Positions 28,824 to 36,135 of a stretch of DNA of 64,000 bases are shown piece after piece. Location of the stretch: the NCBI RefSeq assembly GCF_019793465.1, contig NZ_JAILYJ010000016.1:1-64000 (forward strand). Reading direction: 5' to 3'. The translations under genes were made by a program, and so were the position numbers. The stretch comes from Rhizobium croatiense (GTDB lineage: Bacteria > Pseudomonadota > Alphaproteobacteria > Rhizobiales > Rhizobiaceae). The notes beneath the pieces are model-generated. The model saw only the letters and a list, made by a program, of their open reading frames with translations, searched no databases and had not been told where the DNA came from. Each line of letters starts with the position of its first letter. The stretch's first letter is position 1.

Positions 28824-29987
28824 ATGACTACGAAGCTCAAAATCACGGCGATCAAACCCTATGCAGTATGGGTCGGAACGCGCAACCAGATGTTGGTCAA
28901 GGTCGAGACCGACAGCGGCATCTTCGGCTGGGGCGAAAGCGGTTTGAGCGGTCGCGAGAAGGCCGTAGCCGGCGCGATCGAGCATTATCGCGAGTTTCTC
29001 ATCGGCCACGATCCGATGCAGATTGGTCGGATCTGGCAAGAAGTTTACCGCAGCCAGTACTTCGAAGGCGGGCGCGTTCTGCAGGCGGCGATTTCCGCCA
29101 TCGACATTGCCCTTCACGACATCAAGGGAAAAGCGCTAGGGGTGCCGGCCTACGAACTGCTGGGGGGCAAGCAGCGCGACCGCATTCCTACCTTCGCCTC
29201 GACCGGTGATGAGGCCGAGGGCGAAGTTGCCATCGAACGAGCCCGCGAACTACGCGCGCAAGGGTGGCAGGCAATCCGCTTCTTCCCCATCGGGCAAAGC
29301 AGCAAGGAGATCTTTGAGCCGCGGGAGTCGATCGGCGCTACCGCAACTATGCTGAACAAGGCGCGCGAGGCGCTGGGCGACGACGTCGTCCTCGGCCTCG
29401 ATTACCATCATCGGCTGTCGGTGGCAGAGGCGGCGAGCTTCTGCAACAAGCTCGGCCGCGGTGTGCTCGATTTCCTCGAGGAGCCGATACGAGACGAGAC
29501 GCCTGAGGCCTACGAATCCCTGCGCACCATGACCGACATCCCGTTCGCCATCGGCGAGGAATTTGCCAGCAAGTGGCAATTCCTGCCCTACATCGAGCGT
29601 GGCATCCATCAGTTCAACCGGCTCGATGTTTGCAATGTTGGCGGGCTCACCGAAGCGATGAAGGTCGCTGGTTGGAGCGAGGCGCACTATGTAGACCTGA
29701 TGCCGCACAACCCTCTCGGCCCAGTCTGCACGGCCGCGACCATCCATCTCGCCGCCGCGGTGCCGAATTTCGCTTGGCTCGAGACCAGGGCGCCCGAGGC
29801 AAAGCTGGGCTTCGATAATTCCGACTTCTTCCCCGTGCAACCACGGCTCGACGGCCCCGACTATCCGGTCAGCGATCTGCCGGGGCTCGGCGTCGAGGTC
29901 AACGAGGAGGCTATCAGGGCGGAGAGCTTCCGGTTCTGGGAAGCGCCTCACCTGAAACGCCGCGACGGTTCTGTCACAAACTGGTAG
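28824..29987 (+). CDS. Enolase-superfamily protein 4, galactonate dehydratase-like
   Basis: 387 residues. AISAIDIALHDIKGKALGVP marks the capping/barrel junction. Barrel residues: Asp-x-His-x-Arg in LGLDYHHRLS, Glu in DFLEEPIRDE, Glu in AIGEEFASKW, and the final His in LMPHNPLGPV, all as in DgoD-type dehydratases. The strand-two position has Arg (AIRFF) where K-x-K or K-x-N is usual, so stereochemistry or substrate may differ. It lies 33 bases after the ATPase gene, on the transporter unit, apart from the other three. Confidence 0.88.
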   Translation: MTTKLKITAIKPYAVWVGTRNQMLVKVETDSGIFGWGESGLSGREKAVAGAIEHYREFLIGHDPMQIGRIWQEVYRSQYFEGGRVLQAAISAIDIALHDIKGKALGVPAYELLGGKQRDRIPTFASTGDEAEGEVAIERARELRAQGWQAIRFFPIGQSSKEIFEPRESIGATATMLNKAREALGDDVVLGLDYHHRLSVAEAASFCNKLGRGVLDFLEEPIRDETPEAYESLRTMTDIPFAIGEEFASKWQFLPYIERGIHQFNRLDVCNVGGLTEAMKVAGWSEAHYVDLMPHNPLGPVCTAATIHLAAAVPNFAWLETRAPEAKLGFDNSDFFPVQPRLDGPDYPVSDLPGLGVEVNEEAIRAESFRFWEAPHLKRRDGSVTNW

Positions 29988-30007
29988 TTCATTAACCGGA
30001 GCCCAAA

Positions 30008-30754
30008 ATGACGCATACGCCCGACATTACGCGACCGCCCAAAGAGCTGATCGAAGCACTGAGGGAAATCGGCGCCGCGACGGTTTCCGGCACGCTTGGC
30101 CACATGGGCTTCCGCAATCCGCACATGGTCGGTCCAGTGCCGCAGAATCATGGGAAGTCGATCGTCGGGCCAGCCCTCACGCTTCAATTCTTGCCGCAGC
30201 GGCCGGATCTCTTCACCGAGGGGGAATATGCAGATCCTGAGACGCAGTTACACCGCCATGTGCTTTATCACGTGCGGGAAGGCGATGTGGTTGTGGTCGA
30301 CGCGCGCGGTGACATGAGCTCGGGTGTCTTCGGCGATATGATGTCGACATATTTCAAGGGCAGAGGCGGCGCTGGCATCGTGATCGATGGGTGCATGCGC
30401 GATCGGCCCAATGTCGAGAAGCTAGATCTCCCTCTATGGCTGCGCGGCTGGACGCCCAACTATCACGTGCAGACCGGCATCTATCCCAATGCTGTCAACG
30501 TTCCGATTGCCTGCGGCGGTGTCACGGTAATCCCCGGAGACATCATCGTGGCCGACGATGATGGGGTGGTGGTGCTTCCAGTCGCAATCGCCTCGAAGGT
30601 GATCGAAGAAGCGCAAAAGCATCACGATTGGGAGGAGTTCTCGCGAGTGAAGCTTATGGAGGGCGGATCGTTGCAGCGCTACTATCCGCTGCATGACGAT
30701 GCCCGCGGAGAATATGAAGAGTGGCGCAAAACAAACCGTTTGGGAACAACTTAG
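30008..30754 (+). CDS. RraA-like aldolase family protein (HMG/CHA aldolase fold)
   Basis: 248 residues. The fold is recognised by VGPALTL, VVVVDARGDMSSGVFGDMM, GAGIVIDGCMRDR and VTVIPGDIIVADDDGVVVLP, which are the RraA/4-hydroxy-4-methyl-2-oxoglutarate aldolase signature; the RD pair is the usual metal-binding site. In sugar-acid clusters such proteins are candidates for cleaving or decarboxylating a 2-keto acid, and no other lyase is encoded in the island. It lies 20 bases after protein 4 and ends the unit. Confidence 0.85.
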   Translation: MTHTPDITRPPKELIEALREIGAATVSGTLGHMGFRNPHMVGPVPQNHGKSIVGPALTLQFLPQRPDLFTEGEYADPETQLHRHVLYHVREGDVVVVDARGDMSSGVFGDMMSTYFKGRGGAGIVIDGCMRDRPNVEKLDLPLWLRGWTPNYHVQTGIYPNAVNVPIACGGVTVIPGDIIVADDDGVVVLPVAIASKVIEEAQKHHDWEEFSRVKLMEGGSLQRYYPLHDDARGEYEEWRKTNRLGTT

Positions 30755-30853
30755 CCACGGATTACCCTTAGGCCAGTTGTGTGAATCGCAGAGATGAACA
30801 TTTGACGACGGTCAATATGCTGCGGCGGGTGACGCTCGGCTGGCCTAGTCGGC

Positions 30854-31930
30854 TCAGTTTACGGCAGTCACCGTAAAACCCTGCCTGCGCAGCAGTTCGA
30901 TGAGGCCGTCCTGGCCGGGCAGGTGCAGGGCGCCGACGGCCATGAAGACGTTGCCGCCTTCGAGAATGGGGGCGGCGCGCTCGGCCATCACCTTGTTGCG
31001 ATCGAGGATGACGCGCTGCTCGAAGGCGGCGTAGTCGCCGGCCTGGTCTGCATTAGCCTGCGTCACGGTCTTCAGCATCGGCATCGTCAGGCCGATATCG
31101 CCGGAGAGGTAGAGATCGGTCATCGTTTCGACGACGTCGCTCATCTTGTCGCCGAGTTCCAGCGTCTCGATCAGCGACTTCATATGGAATTCGACCGGCA
31201 GGTCGGCCATGGCTTGGATCTGTTCGGCAAGCGTCTCCAGTCCCTTGACCTGCTTGCCATGAACAACGGCGTCGGTGGCGATCTTCTGGTCGAGGAACTG
31301 CACGCCCCTGGCCTTGCGGGTGAGTTCGCAGGCCGGAAGCGCGACGGCGCTCGAGATCATCCATGGCCGCATGCGGGAGACGGCGCTGAGCGGGATGCCG
31401 CGCTTCTTGAGGCCGGCTTTCAGCCGCTTGTAATCCTCGGCAGACAGCAGCTTGTCGATCGTCGTGCCGTCGGTGAACATCGTCAGCTCCGGCCGCGCAA
31501 GCAGGGCGGCGGTCGCCTTGCGTTCATCGAGGATTTCGTCGGATTCGATGATGATCGTATCGGCGGCGTCGTGGGCTGCCTTGGCGCGCGGCGGCAGGGC
31601 CAGCACGCGGGGATCGGTGACATGCATGCTGCCGAGCAGCCATGACGGCGCAAGCCCTGCTTTTTCGATCTTCCAGAAGATGCCCTTGCCGTTCGGCACG
31701 GCCTCGGCTTCCTGGACCGCCTCGGCGTAGCGGGTGGGGTCGCTCTGCTGCAGATCGATCATCAGATTGCGGCCGGTGCAGGCACCGTCTTCGGCCGACG
31801 CCGGCCGTGCCGCCAGGAAGGCGACGAACAGCGCCGCAAGAAGCAGCATGTGGAAGGCTGCAATCACCCAGAGCAGCAGGTTGCCGGATGCTGCGAGGAA
31901 AGAGGTTCGGCGGCCGATTGATGTCGTCAT
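30854..31930 (-). CDS. TraB/GumN-family protein
   Basis: 358 residues from the ATG at 31930; a start 11 codons earlier is possible. An N-terminal membrane anchor or signal (LLLWVIAAFHMLLLAALFVAF) is followed by the TraB/GumN domain: SWLLGSMHVTDPRVLALP near the start with its conserved His, and FMAVGALHLPGQDGLIELL at the end. The family is a predicted metal-dependent (erythromycin-esterase-like or Tiki-like) hydrolase on the periplasmic side; no substrate is known for this one. It converges on the RraA-like gene. Confidence 0.85.
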   Translation of the reverse strand: MTTSIGRRTSFLAASGNLLLWVIAAFHMLLLAALFVAFLAARPASAEDGACTGRNLMIDLQQSDPTRYAEAVQEAEAVPNGKGIFWKIEKAGLAPSWLLGSMHVTDPRVLALPPRAKAAHDAADTIIIESDEILDERKATAALLARPELTMFTDGTTIDKLLSAEDYKRLKAGLKKRGIPLSAVSRMRPWMISSAVALPACELTRKARGVQFLDQKIATDAVVHGKQVKGLETLAEQIQAMADLPVEFHMKSLIETLELGDKMSDVVETMTDLYLSGDIGLTMPMLKTVTQANADQAGDYAAFEQRVILDRNKVMAERAAPILEGGNVFMAVGALHLPGQDGLIELLRRQGFTVTAVN

Positions 31931-32091
31931 GATGATGTTCCGGTCACATGCCCTATACTTCATGCTCTACGCTCGGCTTGCGCATAATCCTTTAAGAGAA
32001 TGCGTTAACGAAAACTTAGCGCATCGCATTAGGTCAGATTCATGGGCGCTGAGCTTGCCGATAGGCGGCGTGCCGCTGTCACAACCATGCA

Positions 32092-33027
32092 TCAAGCGCG
32101 CGGATGGGCCCGATCATACACCTCCAGCAGGCGCGACGCATCGACGCCGGTATAGACTTGCGTCGTCGAGAGGCTGGCATGGCCGAGCAGTTCCTGGATG
32201 GTGCGCAGATCGCCGCCGCCGGCAAGCAGGTGGGTGGCGAATGAGTGGCGAAGCGCATGGGGTGTTGCCGTCTCCGGCAGGCCGAAGGCGCTGCGCAGCT
32301 TCTGCATGGAGCGCTGGATGATCGCCGCCTGCAGCTTGCCGCCGCGGGCGCCGCGAAACAGCGGCGCGCCGCTTTCGAGATGATAGGGGCAGAGCGCGCG
32401 ATATCTCTCGACCGCGTCGAACACAACGGGCAGCAGCGGAACCAGCCGCGTCTTGTTGCCCTTGCCGGTGATGCGCAGCGTCGCCGCCCCCGTCGGCAGG
32501 TCGGCAGGAACGAGATCCAGGGCCTCGGAGATGCGCAGGCCGCAGCCGTAGAGCAGCGTCATGACCGCCGCATCGCGCGCGGCGATCCAAGGCTCGTCAT
32601 GCAGCTGTGCTTCGTTGCTGACGACGGTGATCGCCTGCGTGTCCGACAGCGGCTTGGGTAGCGACTTCGGCTGTTTCGGTGAGCGGATCGCAGCAGCACC
32701 CGCGGCATTGACCAGGCCCTTCTTTTCGAGATGGCGCAACAGTGAGCGTAGGCCGGCCAGGTTGCGCCCGAGCGAACGGGCGCCGGAGCCCTGCTTGCGC
32801 CGCGCGGCAAGAAAGGCGCGGAAGTCGGCAGGGCGCAATTCCCGGATGTCGCCAAGCGTCACCGGGCCGGCGAGATGGCCGGTCAGGAAGGTCAGAAACT
32901 GGCGGGTGTCGCGCTCATAAGCATCGAGCGTATGCTCGGAAAGACGGCGTTCACGAGCGAGGTTTTCCAGCCACGCGGCGCGTTCTGCCATCAGGCGCGG
33001 GTCGGCGATAACAAGCAGTTCATTCAC
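32092..33027 (-). CDS. xerC: Tyrosine recombinase XerC
   Basis: 311 residues. N-terminal SAM-like core-binding domain (LSEHTLDAYERDTRQFL), then the catalytic domain with the full residue set: Arg in GCGLRISEAL, Lys in TGKGNKTRLVPL, His and Arg in HALRHSFATHLL, His in LGHASLSTTQ and the nucleophile Tyr in VYTGVD. With XerD it resolves chromosome dimers at dif. It lies beside the catabolic island but is the housekeeping recombinase, not an integrase for it. Divergent from the acyltransferase gene. Confidence 0.93.
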   Translation of the reverse strand: MNELLVIADPRLMAERAAWLENLARERRLSEHTLDAYERDTRQFLTFLTGHLAGPVTLGDIRELRPADFRAFLAARRKQGSGARSLGRNLAGLRSLLRHLEKKGLVNAAGAAAIRSPKQPKSLPKPLSDTQAITVVSNEAQLHDEPWIAARDAAVMTLLYGCGLRISEALDLVPADLPTGAATLRITGKGNKTRLVPLLPVVFDAVERYRALCPYHLESGAPLFRGARGGKLQAAIIQRSMQKLRSAFGLPETATPHALRHSFATHLLAGGGDLRTIQELLGHASLSTTQVYTGVDASRLLEVYDRAHPRA

Positions 33028-33166
33028 GTCGCTGGCCTTGAATTTGCCTTCAAGTCCGCCAATTTGAAGCAGGAACGGTTATGGAATTGCTAATGCCGGC
33101 CAAACCTTGTCATCCCTAGATCATATTCTACTGCGATAGCTTTATACCCCATAGACAGGATCTTTC

Positions 33167-34117
33167 ATGGCACGGCGCGATTCCATGACGGCTTTCGGAC
33201 AACTCGCGGAAGCGATCGCTCTTGTTTCACAGGGAAAGCCCGGTCATATCGTCGATACGCTGATTGCCGAACGCGGCCAGAGGATCGTCAAAAATCCGCT
33301 CTGGCCCGTCATGCGGCCGTTCCTCTACACGCTTCTGCGCTACAACAAGGCGATCGAATTCGCCAACGCGGTTGCCAAGATGCCGGGCTTCCAGTCGTTC
33401 GAATATCTGAGCGGTGTGCTGAAGCTCGATATCGGCATCGCCAATGGCGAGCGCATCCCCGATACAGGCGGCTTCATCCTCGTCAGTAACCATCCGACCG
33501 GCATTGCCGATGGTGTCGCCGTATTCGACCTCCTGAAAACGCGCCGGCCCGACATGATGTTCTTTGCCAATCGCGATGCGATCCGCGTCAATCCGCGTTT
33601 CGCCGAGATGGTCATCCCGGTCGAGTGGCGGGAGGAGCACAAGAGCAAGCTCAAGGCGCGCGAGACGCTGCAATTGACGAACCACGCGGTGCGGGAAGGC
33701 AAGGCGACGGTGCTCTTTCCATCAGGCCGTATTGCCTATTGGGCGAACGGCCGGCTGAATGAGCGCCCATGGAAGACGTCGGCGGTCGGGTTGGCGCGAA
33801 AATACAATCTGCCGATCCTTCCCGTCCACATGACGGCGCGCAATTCCGGCCTGTTCTACTGGCTGGCGAAATGGTCGACGGAACTCCGCGACATGACGGT
33901 CTTTCATGAACTGTTGAACAAGCGCGGCGACCGTTTCGATTTCGTGATCGGCAATCTCATTCCGGCAGAACATCTCGACGGCGATCTCAACGAGGTGACG
34001 AAGGCGCTGGAGAAACACACCGTGCACGATATGGCCAGCGACGGCGACGCGACGTTTATTCCGGTTGGGCAGCCGGAAGCGCCGGTGCGGCGGGAGATTC
34101 CGGTTCCGGCAGCCTAA
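33167..34117 (+). CDS. PlsC-type lysophospholipid/glycerol acyltransferase
   Basis: 316 residues. The acyltransferase motif is NHPTGIADG (His and Asp of the NHPxGxxDG variant) near residue 108, followed by VIPVEWREEHKSKLKARETL and LFPSGRIAYW, the latter matching the FPEG/PxG block of the family. It should transfer a fatty acyl chain to a lipid head group at the inner membrane. Rhizobia use relatives of this family for phosphatidic acid and for ornithine lipids; I cannot decide between them. It is followed by a palindromic repeat. Confidence 0.8.
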   Translation: MARRDSMTAFGQLAEAIALVSQGKPGHIVDTLIAERGQRIVKNPLWPVMRPFLYTLLRYNKAIEFANAVAKMPGFQSFEYLSGVLKLDIGIANGERIPDTGGFILVSNHPTGIADGVAVFDLLKTRRPDMMFFANRDAIRVNPRFAEMVIPVEWREEHKSKLKARETLQLTNHAVREGKATVLFPSGRIAYWANGRLNERPWKTSAVGLARKYNLPILPVHMTARNSGLFYWLAKWSTELRDMTVFHELLNKRGDRFDFVIGNLIPAEHLDGDLNEVTKALEKHTVHDMASDGDATFIPVGQPEAPVRREIPVPAA

Positions 34118-34200
34118 AGCGCGTCGCGATCTTTCCGATTCGCTCCCTGGGCTTCAGGTCTTTGTTACGCATGTCGCTCCCGTAAAACCGCTGACACTTT
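34117..34200. repeat. Truncated Rhizobiaceae-type intergenic palindromic repeat
   Basis: AGCGCGTCGCGATCTTTCCG at the left and ACGCATGTCGCTCCCGTAAA with ACCGCTGACACTTT at the right resemble an abundant Rhizobium intergenic element whose complete form ends with an arm pairing to GCATGTCG. That arm is absent: the GNAT pseudogene start follows at once. Recognition is from memory. Confidence 0.55.
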
Positions 34201-34676
34201 ATGATTGATATCCGCGTGCTGCACGATCGATTGCCGCAAGAGCTCGCCAATCTCGAGGCCGAGGCTGGACGGGAAGGCTATCTGCATATCGCTCGCCTTT
34301 CGACGAATGGTCGGTCGGCACGCTCCGCTTCGAGGGCGATGGCGAAAGGCTGCTTGGCGCCTATATCGGCGAGGCGCTCGTCGGCGTTGGCGGTATGAGC
34401 GCAGAAGCCGCCCTGCTCGGAGCGTTGCGGATGCGGCGCTTCTATGTTCATTCGGCAATGCGCGGTCGTGGTATCGGCCGTGCGCTGGCGCTGGCTTTGC
34501 TGGAGCACGTAAGGCGCTTCTGCAGTTTCGTGACCGTCCATGCCGGAAACGACGGCGCGGCGAAATTCTGGGAGTCGCTCGGATTTCAGCCCGTCAGCCA
34601 GGATGGCTACAGCCACATTCTCGAGCTGCATGGACCCGGTCGAAATGGCCTGGGGTCAGATGGCAAGGTCAGATAG
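34201..34676 (+). pseudogene. GNAT N-acetyltransferase broken by a single-base frameshift
   Basis: The first 33 residues (from MIDIRVLHDRLPQ to LHIARL) read in one frame. From about base 34298 the protein continues in another: FDEWSVGTLRFEGDGERLLG, then RRFYVHSAMRGRGIGRALA, which holds the acetyl-CoA loop RGRGIG, then NDGAAKFWESLGF at the end. Adding one T to the run at 34298-34300 restores a normal GNAT of about 158 residues. Either the gene is inactive or the base is a sequencing error. The ATG abuts the upstream repeat. Confidence 0.75.
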
Positions 34677-34697
34677 CGGGGCGAAGTCGCTGCCGCA

Positions 34698-35023
34698 TTA
34701 TCGATAGTCCTCGGCAATCATGCTCGCCGCCTTCGATCCGATCGCCATCGCCGGTGCGTTAGTGTTGCCTGACGGGATAAAGGGAATGATAGAGCAATCG
34801 ATCACCCTCAGCCCGTCGACGCCGCGCACCCGCAGCCTGCCGTCGACCACCGACATGGGATCGGTCTCCGGCCCCATCCTCAGGCTGCCGAAAGATGGTA
34901 GTTCGTCTTGACCGTCTGGCCGGCGAATTTTACGAGCGACGCCTCGTCCTGAAGCGATTGTCCCGGCAGGATCTCCTCGGCGATCTTACTCTTGAAAGGT
35001 TCCGTCTGTTCGGCGTCATGCAC
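34698..35023 (-). pseudogene. C-terminal remnant of a GMC-family oxidoreductase
   Basis: Read on the - strand, two pieces of the GMC C-terminal domain are present. The first is EPFKSKIAEEILPGQSLQDE to VKTNYHLS in one frame. The second, one base out of frame, runs from RMGPETDPMSVVD through LRVRGVDGLRVIDCS to SGNTNAPAMAIGSKAAS and AEDYR with a TAA stop at 34698. The active-site region NYH..G.CRMG is the point of the frameshift, near base 34890. The FAD-binding N-terminus (about 400 residues) is gone; the stump begins inside the stop of the DHDPS-like gene. Confidence 0.75.
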
Positions 35024-35948
35024 TGATCTCCTTGAGGCGGATGGCCTGGCGGGCCAAAAGCCGGTCGACATCGGCAATGTCGAACGCCGACAGCCTGGCG
35101 CCCGGTTTGCGCAGGGTGGCGGATCTGATAACACCGCGCTTGGCAAGGACGTATTTGCGGCAGGCGAGACCGATGCCCTGCTGCTGTTCATAGCGGGCGA
35201 GCGGCAGATAGGCGTCGAAGATCTCGTGGGCGCGATCGGGATTTCCGGCGGCATAGGCTTCGACGACGCCGACCATCATTTCCGGATAACAAAAGCCGGT
35301 CATGGCGCCGTCGGCGCCGCGGCCCATTTCCTCCGGCAGGAAAAGCCCGCCATTGCCGCAGAGGATGGAGATGCGCCGCATTCCGCCCTTGTCGCTGGCG
35401 GCGCGAAGCGCGGTGATTTTCGACGGGCCCGGCCAGTCCTCATGCTTGAGCATGACGCAATTGGGCACCTCCCTGACGATGCGCTCGATGACGGCGGGCG
35501 CGATCGTCACATTGGTGGTGAGCGGGTAGTCCTGCAGCACGAAGGGCGTGTCTTCCAAGGTCTCCCCAACCGACTGGTAGAAGGCGAAAACCTGGTCGTC
35601 GGTCTTGACGGTCCAGGGCGGCGCGACCATGACGCCGGCTGCACCTTCGCCCATGACGGTCTTGGCAAGCTCGCGCATCGGAGCAAGTCCGGGCGCCGAC
35701 ACGCCAACGACCACCGGCAGGCGCCCGTCAAGGCGTTGCAACACGCGCTCGACCACGGCGCGCGATTCCGCGGCGGTCAGCTTCGGCGCTTCGCCGAGTT
35801 GGCCCAGCACCGTCAGGCCGGTGACGCCAGCGCCTTCGTAGAAATCGACCATGCTGTCGATGCTTTCGAGATCGAGGGCGCCGTCATCGGCAAAGGGCGT
35901 TACGGCGATCACATAGACGCCCCTGGCATCCGCGGTCAGTCTGGCCAT
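35016..35948 (-). CDS. Dihydrodipicolinate synthase-family aldolase/lyase
   Basis: 310 residues, class I aldolase of the DHDPS/N-acetylneuraminate lyase family. Schiff-base Lys in CVMLKHEDWPG, Tyr in FVLQDYPLTTN, and a substrate loop reading VLGQLGEAPKL where true DHDPS has GTTGE. The loop change argues against lysine synthesis and for a 2-keto acid lyase or dehydratase of another substrate. It was probably the first gene of a unit with the GMC oxidoreductase now reduced to a stump downstream. Confidence 0.85.
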   Translation of the reverse strand: MARLTADARGVYVIAVTPFADDGALDLESIDSMVDFYEGAGVTGLTVLGQLGEAPKLTAAESRAVVERVLQRLDGRLPVVVGVSAPGLAPMRELAKTVMGEGAAGVMVAPPWTVKTDDQVFAFYQSVGETLEDTPFVLQDYPLTTNVTIAPAVIERIVREVPNCVMLKHEDWPGPSKITALRAASDKGGMRRISILCGNGGLFLPEEMGRGADGAMTGFCYPEMMVGVVEAYAAGNPDRAHEIFDAYLPLARYEQQQGIGLACRKYVLAKRGVIRSATLRKPGARLSAFDIADVDRLLARQAIRLKEISA

Positions 35949-36135
35949 TCCTACTCTCCGATTCAGCGGTCGAACACATCGTCAGGCAATCTATGCGGCC
36001 AATCGCTTGCCGGGCAACCATTTCGTGAGGGCGCCGCCACTCTCGGCAAGGCGCCGTCATCCGCATTTCCGCCCGATGCAGCGCCCTCGTCTTTGCGGTT
36101 CCAATTCCGTTGATTTGCGGGCATGGTCTCGCCCG

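Noticed and set aside
19475..30845. GGCTGGCC at 19475-19482 and again at 30838-30845 as boundary repeats of the island
   Set aside because: Eight GC-rich bases are expected often by chance in this genome, and the flanks do not match. An inverted pair TAGGCCAG/CTGGCCTA near 30769 and 30840 was judged chance for the same reason.
32092..33027. XerC gene as the integrase of the neighbouring catabolic island
   Set aside because: The protein is the housekeeping XerC by length and motifs. No attachment site, tRNA target or direct repeats tie it to the island.
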